In this document: positions 37,301-50,050 of the stretch, piece after piece
How positions within the stretch are numbered: the stretch's first letter is position 1
Layout of the letters: the number at the start of each line of letters is the position of its first letter
NCBI RefSeq assembly: GCF_019097595.1
Contig: NC_080720.1
Coordinates: 20,320,352-20,384,351 of the forward strand
Length of the DNA: 64,000 nt
Source of the DNA: Hemibagrus wyckioides
Lineage: Eukaryota > Chordata > Actinopteri > Siluriformes > Bagridae
Direction of reading: 5' to 3'
Notes under the pieces: model-generated
Databases searched by the model: none
Told to the model about the DNA's origin: nothing
The model's input: the letters and a program-made list of their open reading frames with translations, nothing else
Translations under genes and position numbers: made by a program

Positions 37301-38700
37301 GATGGACGTGAGAAATAATTTTCACAAACCTTTCAGTTCTTAGGATGGATCTGATGGAAATACACACAAGATTACAAGCCTCCAGACAAGAACTAGACAA
37401 CAAAATAGTGCATTACATTACAAGAAACCCTGGAGTACCATCATATTTACTGTATCAGGCTTAAATAAGGCTTAGCCAGAAGTTAGAGAATATAGTTACT
37501 CACACTAGAGCCTACAGGATGATAGTATTTGGCATTTTTGTCTGCATAAAATAAGGATTTGTCTATGTGTGCAGGAATGTAAAGTTTACTTATCCATATT
37601 TATTTACATTTTAACATTCAGGTTATCTGTAAAGTGATAAAGATCTTAAATGGAAAATTCACATTATTTGTTTGTTTGTTGTTTGTTTGTATAATAATAC
37701 ACTACTTATGGAGATTAATTTGTGTTAGATGAATCATTGGCAAAATAGAAATATCTTCATGCTATTACTACATAAGATTAAAAGATTAAAAACAAAGGAA
37801 TTGTTTATTAATAGAAAATCCATGGAGCATTCAATGATTTTGCAAAGTGATAAAGACACCTTCTGACACATAGTGATAGATAAGATCAGTTCACATTAGT
37901 GACTCATCAGGGGTGCATTTTTGGTGTGTGATAAAGCAGCTGTCACTGAAACCTCCACACATGGGGATATAGAGCATTCTCAAACTATTAGTGTTCACAC
38001 TGCTGGTTAACCTGAAACAGACAGAGCTACAGAGCACTGGACTGAAGATGAAAAATAAATCATGTATATATACTATACATTTGGTAATGTAGGCACTGTG
38101 TGACTGTTTTTTAAATAGCAACCATTTGGTCCATTTACTAGCAAATGTCTGCAATTTACATGCTTAAAATATACAATTCCTTTCTGTCATTTAATTATTT
38201 CATTAACCTAGCTTTGGCAACATTTGTAAATCAGGACGGGAAGCCATTTGCATTTTTCATGGCACTTTCTTTTAGCTTTTAAAGGAAATAAAATAAACTT
38301 ATGACCTAAATAATTCTTGTTTATAAGACTGCTATGAGCTGTGGACTGTCATTATTGTGTCTGGTGTGACAGATCAGAGGTTTTGGAGTGGAGTCAGGCA
38401 GCCATGTGGTCTAAGCTTCCAATCTCCTAGCCTCCCCTGATAGAACTGATAGAACCCCACAAGCCACACGTACTTTAGCTTCAAATCAGCCATCCACACT
38501 TCATATCTTCTCCTCTAACGCTCTTTAGAGCAAAGCTGAGACAGAGAGCCATGTTAGGTGGATTAGTTCATTGCTGGCCAGCTGTGTATAAACTGTATAA
38601 ATAGACACATTGGATTGCTATTGTTCCATACTGAGGCATGCATGCACTCATACTACACAGAGTGTTTTACTAACTATGTAAAGCCCTAAAGTTAGTCATG
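37301..38700. other. Interval upstream of the tnnt2-like gene
   Basis: No exon was recognised. Near the right end an E-box CAGCTG (38579-38584) and a TATA-like TATAAATA (38596-38603) lie close together and could be an upstream promoter of troponin T. Confidence 0.45.
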
Positions 38701-38715
38701 TGATACAAGGGCAGT

Positions 38716-38811
38716 TTATAAAGCAGTTCAGATTTGATTCTGAGTTCAGACTGAGTCAGGGGGTATTGTGACCTCTTAAAGGATCCCCCAGACATACAGA
38801 ACACAGTGCAG
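38716..38811 (+). promoter_or_regulatory. Probable core promoter and first untranslated exon of the troponin T gene
   Basis: TTATAAA at 38716-38722 is followed by an exon-like segment ending AGAACACAGTGCAG at 38811, then GTAAAA as donor. It would join the acceptor ending at 39081, 14 bases before the start codon. The short leader plus intron matches usual vertebrate troponin T structure. An alternative TATA box lies about 120 bp upstream. Confidence 0.5.
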
Positions 38812-39095
38812 GTAAAACCAGATTTTCTTTATTCCTAATTAATGTGGCCTTAAATGCATTTAAAACTAATACATTAGGCAAAACAAATACAGATGTGGTT
38901 TTCAACTCAGTACTAATACATTATCATTTAAATCGTTCGAGGCTTATTTTCTTCATGGCATAAAAGATTCCATGTTGCTGATAATCATTGTTGTTGTTGT
39001 CATTTTGTGATAAACTAGTGTAATAATATGAAAACCTGATGGTGAAAAGAAAAGCAAACTTTTTATCTTTACATGAAACAGGTCTTAGTCCAAAC

Positions 39096-42000
39096 ATGTC
39101 AGATACAGAAGAAGTTCAATACGAGTAAGTACTAATTTCACAATGTTGTAAATTTTAATGTCCATGCAGAGTTTATTATTAATTATAACCAATAATGAAC
39201 AATACAAAGGTGTGTGGCAGCTAATAAAAAAAACCCTGATTTTCTCATTTGTTTCTGATTTTCAGGGAGAATGAGGGTAAGACACTACTGTGTTATCACT
39301 ATACATCACGTGTTGCAAACTCTATACACACAAACACACACAATGTGACAAATTTCATTTATGTCTTGCAACTAAAGCTTATACAGCACAGAAATAGGGT
39401 TGGGGCAGTGTGTTTATCATTTCGCTGGTTTCCTTTAAGCTTGGATAATAATCTGGCAGGCAGCATTATGATCCTGCCACAACAGGACCTTCAGACAACA
39501 ACAGTGATAAAGCACCACACCCACTGGAGCACATGTGGACTACACTTTCTGTAATGTCTGTTAGAAAAGACTGAGTTTTTTGCATGGGTGTGGATTTGTT
39601 TGGGCAATGTCGGCTTAGCCCAGTCAGGAATTGCTGCAGGTTTTGGCAAAGGAACAAACACACAGGAATGAAGCATTGTGTTACAATCCATGATGTGTGT
39701 TTTTCAATGCTCTTGTCTATTTCTGAGCTCAGAGTTCGGGTTTTTTTTTTCTGAATAAGGAGTGGTACTCTTCAAGTGTTTCTCAACTCTAATGAATCAT
39801 AACAATCTTAACTATGCCACAGAAATGTCAAATTTTTTATAATAAAGTATTTTCTCACTTAACTGTAAGAAAACCGTTATGAAGAATAACACACGTTTAA
39901 CACAGGAGTCTTCACACTCTTTTCTAACACCTTTGCTCTTTCGAAGTTGTTTCTTGTTACCCCAGGAAACTATGTTAATGTCATTAAGCTATCCAGTTGC
40001 CATTTTCTTCCTGGCACACGGTGGAAAGCCAGAGGAGAATGTAATTGTAATCGTTCTGCTCTGGTTGGTGAGAAAAGCTGCTTTGTGTTGAGAGAAAGAG
40101 GCCGAGCTAGCTGAGACCCCTGGAGAGAGGTGCTGTTGTTAGCTGCATAATGCTAATCTCACTCTATCCTCTGCTTTCAATTCTCTGTAGACAAGCTCAG
40201 GACTACTACCCTCTTTCTCCTGAAGTAGAAGGCTTTCAGACTAGACCTTTCAGGCTTTTGTCTTCAATCTGGAATAATTGTGTCATATGGCCAAATGATA
40301 ATCGTATGCTAGCAAGTAATTTTCAGCTTTTGCCTGTTCTCTCACACTTGAGCTGATTTGCATGTATTTTGTGGCATAATAGTAACAGCCTTTGTGTGTG
40401 TGTGTGTGTGTTGTCTGTAACTTATGGCAAAATACCGTCACAGATGCAATACATAATTACTCAACATATAGAATTCTGTATTGCATTACACTGAGCTTAA
40501 CTGGAGGTGTGTGCATTAGGTGTATGTGTTAGTTGGGTGTGGGAATGGATATATTTTCTGGCTGTAAAGGAAGACTGCTATCCCACTGTGCTATCTGCTG
40601 TTTTTGCACTGAGGAGGTTGAGGAAAAGAAGGAGCAGGAGATAAAGGAGGAGGAGGATGCTTCAGCTAATGCTAATAATTCAAGCAACGCTCAGCAATCT
40701 GTGAAGCTCTGAAGGTTATCACAATCTACTGAAAGAATGTACTCCTAAATTAATATTATTCCACTGAAATGGAATGCACAGTGCAGGTCATAACCTGGCG
40801 GATGTGTGGAAAATCTGTGGCGCTGATACACACACACACACACACAATAGTTGCATGAAGCGGTGAATTTACATTTACATGTCAACCTACTGACTTTATC
40901 AAACTCTTGCAATCTTCTTTTGTAAGGCATCTCCAGGATTGTCTTGCAACTTCTTTCAGTTGTTTATTTTAGGGGTTTTTTTTCTCTTCAGTCTCAATGT
41001 TAAGAGTCAAAATGCTGCTCAATTGGTGATTGACTCGGCCAGTTTAACATCTTTATACTTTGTTTCCCCTGATAAAGTCCTTTGTTGTGTTGATAATGTG
41101 TTTTGTATCATTGTCTTGCTGCATGATTAAGTTCCGCCTAACTACATTGGATGCATTTCTCTGTAAATTGTCATACTGAATGTTTCTGTAGACTTCTGAA
41201 TCCATTCTGATGCTACCATTATGAGTTACGACATCAGTAAAGATTAGTGAACTGGTTCCAGAAGCAGCCATGCAAGTCCAAGCTACACGTCCTCCATCAT
41301 GCTTGACCAATGAGCTTGTATGTTCTGCCTCATGAGCAGACCCATTTTTTCTCTGCACTTTGGCCTTTTTCATCACATTGGTAGAGGTTCCAGAACTTTT
41401 GTGAACTTTCTTTGCGAATTCCAAACAACCTGAAAGAGTAGACATTCTGAGCTATTAATTATCTGAATAGTAGATCTAACGTAGCATGCCTGGGCAACAA
41501 GAAATACTTGTCAGTCGTATGTTCCAATATTATTGACCACTTGAATAATAGGTAGGTTTAAATAAAAGGTGCCAAGGTTTTTAACACTTGTAGTTGTTAA
41601 TATTAGGAAATAAAAGCTGACATTCTGATTTATCATCTCATATATATCTTTTATCTCTTCAATGTATAGCATATGCAAAACAATTGGCCTTCTCAAAACT
41701 TTCAGAAAGTAACAGAAATGGAAAAGTACAAATACTATATCTTGACTTTTCAATATTCCAGATATTATTTAATACATCACAGTTTTGTTATCTATGTTGA
41801 CTGATGGATTGAACATAGATTACCATGTTTTACACAAACTTTCTGGAGTCTGTGTCAGCTTGAGTGCACTGGAATTGAAACAAAAAGCAGACATATTCAA
41901 AGCTATTCTGGTATTCATGTAAATATATATTTTTTAAGATTCTACTTTCACTTATGTTTCTGATAGTATTATTTGTAATGAAAACCTGTGTGTTAAATTA

Positions 42001-43163
42001 AAAAAGAATGGCAAGTCACAGGATAGGAATCTTTGGTGCCAGTCCTGGTGTCTGGAAAAGACAAAATGAGTCACTACTAGTGTTAGAAAACATTTTCGGC
42101 AATACAGAAATGATAGCATCAAGTAAAATTCACTTTTATTCATATTTTTGCATACAGTTAACATTTAAATAATAATAATTTAAAAAAAAAAAACACTCAA
42201 CTGGCCTATTACCACAACAAACGACAAAAAACCTTTATAACAAAAAAAAAAATTACTTCTACATGTTCTTCACTATCTCGATTAGGTTGCTCAGAATTTG
42301 TTGCAAAGGAAGAAAATTGTTTTTTCTGTTCAACAGCACAATAGTACAGTGACCATTTAGTGGAAGGATCTGCAATTTATATTGCTAAGATATCTACTTT
42401 GGTACCTGTCAAATCTTCTCGTATTAAAGAGAATTTAAAACCACTTAGCAAACCCATTTTAATTTGTCTCATTTTTTTAACACAACCACCAACTCTGTGA
42501 TTCCACAGCAGTGGCTATGTGAGTTAGAGGCCAGAATGAAACAAACATAAACAGCTACATTTAAGTAGCTAATTTTTTCTTTCAGCATATTGTTTTATAT
42601 TTATTTATTACTGAATAAGCAAGTGCAGAAAAGTATTTACTTTCTAAAAATTGAATTGAACTTTATTTACTTAAAATTTTTATGTTCTTTAAATAAATAT
42701 TTTATTGCACACTATACGGGAACCGACATCCCTCACCTGCTGGTAACTTTTGTGTAATAGAGGAGATCAGACTGGTGGGTGGGAGCTGGCAAGAGCAAAC
42801 TGGGGGAGAAAGAATTTGTGCCTTTTGTATGAGACTATACATGCTATTCATCCTTTAAAAACGTAAACAAAAACAATTTAATGCATTAAAATGTATTACA
42901 TGTATTATGTATTAAATTGTTTTTCATGAGAATAGTTTTTGACAATGGATATTTTTATCCTTATATTTTTTTTTGTATTTTTATACAGAAACATTAGATC
43001 TGTTTGCTATATATTCGTGCAGTTTGACCTATGATAAATTTTATTCTGATTGTGCACAGTCTTCAAGGACCGTGTTTAAAAAAAAAAAAGATTATAAATA
43101 AAAATGTGTGAGTACTTTTGGAAACCATCCTTGAAAAACTTAGACATTTGCAGACTGAACCTA

Positions 43164-43238
<75 letters not shown>

Positions 43239-43991
43239 GAAAGAAAGAAAGAAAGAAAGAAGATAATATATGATACGTATATGAAACAGCTCCCAAAAGG
43301 TACAGGCTGCAGTAAGAAACCTTTTCAGCCTCTATTTTTTTCCCCAGTCAGGCAGAACATTTAAAATTTGTTTTAATGATGAGGAATACCTCTGCCACTT
43401 TCTCTGAGATTATATGAGCACATTATTCTTGATTAAAGCGTCTTACAGTATTTTATTACCTCTATATTGGGCCTGTATTAGACTTGTCCTCACATAAATA
43501 TGAGAAAACATTACCTAAAGCCTTTCTCTTTCTGTAGGTGTGGCCATGGAACATGGAGAGGAAGGTTAGGAAATACATATAAATTTTATATTTTGATGTA
43601 TTTTAATGGTTACCTTGGTTTTCAGCATTTCTTTTCTATATATCTCTTCTTCATGATCGCTGGGTGACACAGAAGAGGCAAAACCAAAGCCAAAGTAAGA
43701 GATTGTGGGAAAGAAGCATTTAAATTTCATGGATAGTTTAGAAGCGGAAATACTCAGTGTTTATTGTTATTATTTCATTTTCAGAAGTTTTCTTCCACCC
43801 ATGGTGCCTCCCAAAATACCGGATGGGGAGAAAGTTGACTTTGATGTGAGTACAGGTTGAAGCATGACTGAACATTTTATTCTTTTTAGTCATAATGTAA
43901 TTGCCAGTTTGCAGTTCCTATGTAAAAAATACAATTGGACAATTAGCCGTTGTTTTGACTCGATGCTACTGTAACTAATATTACACTATTA

Positions 43992-44022
<31 letters not shown>

Positions 44023-47000
44023 ATGTTCTGGTGTTGGTTGTGCAGGATATCCACCGTAAGCGCATGGAGAAGGACCTGACAGAGCTCCAGTCCCTAATTG
44101 AGTCACACTTTGAGAATCGCAAAAAAGAAGAGGAGGAATTAATCGCCCTATCCAATAGAATGGTGAGTTACAAAAAGAAATAGTTTACTGCAAGGCAGTA
44201 ACTGCAAAAGAAATATTTCACGGGCTCCATACAACAGCTTTGCAAGGAATGACCAAAAGGTGGTGCAGTAGGTAGTATTGCAACCTCATAGCTCCAGGAT
44301 CCCTGATAAAATACTGCACTCAGGATTTTTTTTTTAAATCAAGGTAGTTACAATAAGACAAAAATCTATTTTACATGTGAGCTCTGGTCAAGAAGGCAGC
44401 ACCATAATTATTACAAACACCAGTCATACAAACAACCTAGCAAATAACAAAAAGCACTGTGAGACTAAAACTAACATAATTTTCAATGTCTTAATTTCTG
44501 ATAATGAAATTATTTGAACAAGTTTCTATACGTCGACCTATGATAATGGAATGCTATAACTAAAAACTCATTGAGATGAGATCTCAATCATGGAACATCA
44601 AAATGAATGTAAATCTCAAATGTAAATTGAACGTCATGCTTTTTTGGCAACAAAACAGATACAAACGAAGTGGACCAATGAAGCTAGCACTGAAAGCAGA
44701 TGGTAATTATTTGAGAAGTGATGATGATGATGATTTTTAAGTTCATATGTTAGCCAGAATCTGATGACTTCTAAGCTGCTTATGAAACAAGCCTAAATAA
44801 AATATCATCACAATCATGAATAGGAAAAAGGTTGCTTCAACAAGTTTTCAACAAGGTGTGGAGTTTCAGATTGTTTTTCCCTTTTTCTATGTGGGTTTAA
44901 TCCATGTTCTCCAATTTCCTCTCACCTCTTAAATTCATACCGGTAGGTGGATTGGCTATGCTGAATTGCCCCTAGGTGTAACTGAGTGTGTGAATGTGTG
45001 TGTGCATGGTGTCCTGTGATGGACTGGTGCCCCATCCAGGGTGTGTGCTGCCTCACACCTAGTTTTCCTGGGATAGGCTACGGATTCACTGTGAGCCTGA
45101 TCAGGATAAAAAAGTTATTAAAGAATGAATCATTATCAATAATTATTATCACTGCCTATTGAAATGCTTTATTATACTGTGATCAAAACATGTTTTCATG
45201 TTGATTGACACTTGTATTTTATTCTAAAAATGAGGAAAAACGACGAGCAGAAAGAGCAGAGGAGCAGAGAATCCGCGCAGAAAAAGAACGAGAGCGTCAG
45301 AACAAGCTGGCAGTGAGTCAAGATAATAATAGATACTTTCAGTACTCAAAGCACGTCCACAGAAAACTAATAAGATGTGAATTTTTCAGGAAGAAAGGGC
45401 ACGGAAAGAGGAAGAAGAAGCAAAGAAAAAAGCTGAGGATGATGCCAAGAAAAAGAAGGTTCTGACTAGTTTACAGTTCACCGGATACATGCAGAAGGTA
45501 ATGCTTATAAATCTTTTCATTATTGGGTGTACCTGAATGACTTTCACCTTGTTTGTCTTGATTATTATCTTGCTTTTGTTAATAGACAGACAAGCGAGGA
45601 GCACCAAGGAAACAAACAGAGAGAGAGAAGAAAAAAAAGATTCTTAGTGAGCGGCGTAAGGAGCTCACCGTTGAAGACCTGAATGCTGAGCAGCTCAGGT
45701 ACAGGACTGTCAGAAAGATAAATACTGCAAATGTCTAACTTGCTTCAACATAGATAATTCCCTGTTGTACTGATAACGTGACATAAAAAATAGGAATTAT
45801 AAGTGCTGTAAAGCCACAGACGACTGAACTCCAGCGTCATTTCGGAGACTGGTTCATCCTGTTTATCATGTCTCATGTCATACAGAGAGAAAGCCAGTGA
45901 ACTTTGGAAGTGGATGTACCAACTTGAGGCAGAGAAATATGAACTACAATACAAATATACACGTCAGAAATACGAGGTAATCTATTTGCTGTGAAAGTAA
46001 AACTAATATATCAAATGTGAAATGCAAACTTAACATAGCTGTTAGCTATAAAAGGCAGGCATTGTAACCTCCTGTTGCTAACTTTCACATGAATTTTTGT
46101 TGACAGAGCCATTAAACCATAACTCACACTGGATGTGACACTCACACCTAGGCCAGACTTGGCAGAACTATATCTTTCTGTTGTATATCTGGTCCTTGGA
46201 TTGCTTCCCAGATATTTGAAAGAGACTTAGATACTTTGTGTAGAGTCTACGTGTCATATCTCTCATATGTTTCTGGGTCATATCTCTAAATCTGTCTGTA
46301 GGTCACTGTTCTGAGAAACAGGGTCAGCGACCACCAGAAAAAGTGAGTACTTGTGATAAATAGTTTTCATCAATCTGTAATCAACCAAAAAATTTTTCCT
46401 AACCCTAAATGGTCAATATTTCAGAATGCTGATATATACTTAAAAAAGTAGTACATTCCCTTGAACCATATATGAATTATTTACAATTAAGGCTCTTCAT
46501 CTGTATCTATATGTCTATAATCCATATTCCTGAACTTCTGTTTAAAGTAGCAGCTGGCTTTCATTATGCCATAACCTCTGAACTAGGCCAACTGGGACTA
46601 ACTACACAAATGCACTGTGTTATATAAAGGTGTCTCAAAAAAGAAACACTCCATGGCTCACAAAGAGAGACATCCAACCTGGGTGGATACAATTGCAAAA
46701 GAAAGACAGGGAGGAAGAACAGCTGAGAAGCCACACTAAGCTGTGTGTGAAGTCAGGCGGTATAATTATACAACCCAGTAGTATAAAATAAACCACCGAC
46801 CTGGCATTCAAAATATCAAGTCCTCTAAATCTGTTGGACACCCAGTCAGTGTCCACAATGGTAGCAATATGCATGAGTCTACTCACAGTATTTTAAAAAA
46901 AAAAAAAAAAAGAAGTAATAAAACCTGGCATGACCTACGAAGGCAGGATGACATGCTGGGTGATACTGTTAGGAAGATATATACTTGACTCATAGCAGAT

Positions 47001-47248
47001 CTGTGTCAGCTTGCAGAGGTGACGTGCAGTCAATATTAATTTACCAAGTAATGTCTGGAATGAGAAACAAAGTCCATCCCTTTTCTACCCTCACCTAATC
47101 ATTCCTCTGCTGCCTATTGTTTGAGTCTAAGGAGAAGCTTCTACAAAATTATGCTTATATTCTGCTCCATGTTGGATGACCTTGGTAATCTTATCTATTT
47201 CAAAAAGGATTAAACCATGTCTTTAGGCCTCTCCCACAGCTCAAATGG

Positions 47249-47291
<43 letters not shown>

Positions 47292-47472
47292 TTCCCTTGT
47301 GCATGCACACTCTCACTCTTTCTATCTCTCTCCTCTCAGGGATATGTGCCAGAGGTAGAAATGCCAGAGAACTTAGAGCCTGTTGTAGGCAGGCTGGCGC
47401 AGGGCAGGTTGATGGGAGAGTGCCAAGTAAATGAGAGAGAGATAACAAAAGAGAGACAGAGAAATACAGAGA

Positions 47473-47512
<40 letters not shown>

Positions 47513-48107
47513 AAGGGGGATACAGACAGACAGAGAGACAGAAAGACAGAGACAGAGAATGAGATAGTGAGAGAGATGGAACAAGAGAGTAACAGCAGCT
47601 GCCATCTTGAAGCCAGAGATCGCTGTGTAGTGAAAGGTTGAGGGTGTGGTGTAGTCACTGAGTTTCTTCTTTTTTAATGACATCAGACAGAAGTGGGTCA
47701 GTCTATCACCTGGATGGCAAGGCTTACAATTACAATTTTTAAAATGAAAAGTAATAATAAAGTAATAAACCTTTCCATTTAATATTACAAATATATATTT
47801 CCCTTTTTTAAGTTAGATTTTCATATTTTATATACATTATTTCATATACATAGCTTTATTAAAAAATTTGTACAAATATAAAATTTGACAAATCAGCTAA
47901 AGATTATATTATTTTATTAACTGCACAATGAGGAAATCCAGTTTATCTGTTGTTAGATAAATCCAGTTTATTAGTTTATTAACGTTTGTTGTATCTGGTC
48001 AAGAGTTTTGGACAATACTGTTTTTATCTCTTTTATCTGTCATTTTCTCTTGCTATTGTTCTTTTAGTACCAAAGGGCCCAGGAGCAAGAGAGGTTTGAG
48101 AAAATAG
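39096..48107 (+). CDS. tnnt2: Troponin T, cardiac-type (tnnt2-like)
   Basis: Troponin T anchors the troponin complex to tropomyosin on the thin filament. Twelve coding exons were traced: 39096-39124, 39266-39276, 43538-43564, 43673-43694, 43785-43845, 44046-44162, 45235-45312, 45390-45497, 45586-45698, 45886-45976, 46302-46342 and 48068-48107. Borders are GT/AG and phases agree, giving 245 residues. The N-terminus ([15 protein letters not shown]...) is acidic but short compared with mammalian TNNT2. The tropomyosin-binding region has [19 protein letters not shown] and later [11 protein letters not shown]. The charged middle has [18 protein letters not shown]. The troponin I/C-binding coiled-coil part includes [31 protein letters not shown] and [17 protein letters not shown]. 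The end [13 protein letters not shown] lacks the GGRWK ending common in other troponin Ts. A poly(A) signal AATAAA is at 48441-48446. tnnt2 is chosen over tnnt1 or tnnt3 from the C-terminal half and from gene order; the fish paralogue is not resolved. Alternative exons may be missed. Confidence 0.9.
40611..40712 (+). other. Orphan acidic reading frame in the first large troponin T intron
   Basis: After a TTTTTGCACTGAG acceptor-like sequence the frame reads [20 protein letters not shown], continues with Asn/Ser/Ala, and stops at TGA 40710-40712. Composition resembles the Glu/Lys-rich hypervariable exons of troponin T, which is otherwise thin in this gene. But it does not fit the phase of the neighbouring exons (both borders of that intron are phase 1), and a frame-compatible splice was not found. 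It may be a decayed or alternatively used exon. Confidence 0.35.
41050..41430 (-). mobile_element. Tc1 transposase fragment in troponin T intron
   Basis: The minus-strand frame (41445-41053) has [33 protein letters not shown] and [18 protein letters not shown]. These are the glycine-rich block and second catalytic Asp region of a third Tc1 family. The last catalytic part is absent at this locus and no inverted repeats were found, so it is a fragment. Confidence 0.85.
43163..43262. repeat. (TATC)n then (GAAA)n tetranucleotide repeat
   Basis: About 75 bp of perfect TATC units pass straight into GAAA units. It lies in the troponin T intron before exon 3. Confidence 0.95.
43993..44022. repeat. 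(AAAT)n tetranucleotide repeat
   Basis: A perfect AAAT run about 20 bp before the acceptor of the troponin T exon at 44046, so close to the branch-point region. Confidence 0.9.
44258..45135 (+). repeat. SINE copy split by about 525 bp of other sequence
   Basis: The head at 44258-44330 (GGTGCAGTAGGTAGTATTGC, then a B-box-like part) is continued at 44855 by GTGTGGAGTTTCAGATTGTT, TGTGGGTTTAATCCATGTTC, AATTGCCCCTAGGTGTAACT and GCCTGATCAGGATAAAAAAG. The intervening 44331-44854 has no SINE motif. The two parts join in the order of the complete copy at 33715, so a later insertion is likely. Confidence 0.65.
47249..47510. repeat. Purine/pyrimidine-rich repeats in the last troponin T intron
   Basis: A (TC)n tract (about 47249-47292) and a (GA)n tract (about 47478-47510) flank a short mixed segment. 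Long open frames in both strands here are repeat artefacts. Confidence 0.85.
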
Positions 48108-48599
48108 AAGGTCGTCACCAGTGAAACGTGCCAATGTGGAAAATGTGGCCTTTATTCATGACCTTCTAGAGAACAAACATGGTGGTCTCAGGCACAATTA
48201 AGATAAAAAAGTGTAGAAAGAAACTGGCATATGATTACATTTGATTCCAAGAAATGTATATTCTTCGTAAAGATAATTTGTTTTTTTAAATTTAGTAATA
48301 GGTTCACAGACCTAAATCTTAATCTAAACAACTTGTGCAGCTTCTGATCATAAGAACTTCACTAGTTTGACAAGTGTGACCATATTCATATTAGTAACTA
48401 CACATCCATAATTACAGTTGAACCAGTTCAACAAGAAACCAATAAATCATATTGAAAGGTGTTATGACTGTTTCTCAAATGTGTTTTAATGTTATCTTTA
48501 AAAATGTGTAATTTATACCCCAGTGTTGTGCTTCCACAGTGCCATAAGCATGGGCACTGACCAAGAAATAGCCAAAGCATGTAATAACATATTTAGAAG

Positions 48600-50050
48600 T
48601 TCATTTATCACTTGATCACTCCTGAGATTGTTCTTGAAGGGCATTGTGCTGTGGATTGTCCGCATAATGCTTGCAAGTCAGCCATTGCCGTGGCCATGCA
48701 GAGAACGAACAGCAGAAGCGATAAGGTAAGGTGCTGCTGGTTGTCCAGGCATGAGGAGGTTTGTTCTCAGTTGAAGAGATCCATGAGGAGCACAGTTCCA
48801 CACTCTCTGAGAATATTCTAGGTAGATTCAGCTGAAATGTCATCAGGTTCATACAGTCACATTTTTTTCATCTTTTCAAGGGCCTTCGGTCGTTGTGATC
48901 AGTGGCACTGAGCTGACGGCTTAATATCGGTGGGTGCAGGATTTGCATATTGGAGATGCTGGTGAAATAGTCAGACTACTGCCGCAGGATGGTTGATGGG
49001 TCACATAGGACCTGATTTGCATGATGTGGCCTTTATTTTGCATTCATCGGTGGCATGATTTCGCAGGGCAGTACCAGGTTCACCCTTCTAGTGTGTCCAG
49101 TTGGTAGTACAGGTCCTGGTAGCGGTGCCTCTTTGCGATTGTCTCCATCTGCTTTAGCGATCAGTAACAGTCCAGGTCAACACCAAACCGCATGTTTTTC
49201 CAGGTCTTGAAAGCCTGCTTCTTTGCTTTAATTGCCGTTTGCACTTCATTCCACCAACATGTTTGCTTGTCAATTTGTTTTCATCTGGGCTTTGTATTCC
49301 CTACAGTCACCTTTGCTATTCTGTGGATCTGTTACACTGCTCCATTCCTCAGGGCTGGTTGCAATTTACTGCAGAGTTGGCCAATGCAGCAACCTTGTCT
49401 TCTCTGTGTTTCTGTATCCTCCACTACTTGATCCTCTCAGGGCCAGATGTTGGTGTCTTCCCCTGTTGCAGTTTGTCTAGGCACATATTCAGCATGAGAA
49501 GGCGATGTTGAGTGGGTGACGCTATCATGTTCATGTCCTGCTACCGAACTATCAGTAGTCGATCAGAGTCGCATGGCCGCCACTGGTTTAGGTGGTTAAA
49601 TGCATTGGGTTTTTTAAAAAAATATATGTGCTGGCCATGGCCAAGGCTTGGGCTTTAGCATAGTCCAGTACATGACATCCCTTGTCATTCCTCACACTGA
49701 GTCTGCTGCTTCTTGTGCTGTAGTACATCACCTTGTACCCCTCTCTGATGTCTTTCACCTTAGCTCCTGACTCTACTTTTTTCCTTGGATGCACACAGTA
49801 CCGACTTGTCTCTTCTACAGGACATGTCTATTTCACAGCTGCATCCAGTAAGTGTTCCAATTTTGAAAATTGCCAATTGTAGCTTTTTTGGCTCTTTTGG
49901 CTTTTTTTCTGCTCCATCCTTGGGCAGGTAATCCTTGAATATTTCACGTCACTCAGGTAACCTCGATTTAGCCAATACGCCAAGGTCCTATACGCCCCTG
50001 TTTCCAGCAAGTACTGAGAGGAGGCTTTCTGCATTTTAAAATGAAAAAAA
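48600..50050 (-). pseudogene. Decayed RTE-type LINE (endonuclease region)
   Basis: On the minus strand, 49794-49588 reads GAKVKDIREGYKVMYYSTRS and then YAKAQALAMASTYIF, typical of the AP-endonuclease part of RTE-like LINEs, whose family form has EGYKL and a NTYFKK-type motif. Downstream on that strand, a frame of about 79 codons at 48852-48616 also lies in the element's direction but is not diagnostic. Frames are interrupted throughout and no intact reverse transcriptase domain is visible, so the copy is dead. Confidence 0.7.

Noticed and set aside
43104..43364. Frame with repeated SIYL units
   Set aside because: It is the translation of the TATC tetranucleotide repeat.
47200..47683. Frames of 115-152 codons and a possible alternative troponin T exon after CTCTCCTCTCAG at about 47339
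   Set aside because: The acceptor-like sequence is part of the (TC)n tract. Joined to the previous exon it would stop after a few codons. Without transcript data it is best treated as repeat coincidence.
49192..49511. Overlapping plus-strand frames of 79-90 codons with hydrophobic stretches
   Set aside because: They lie antisense to the decayed RTE-type LINE and have no splice signals or conserved domain.
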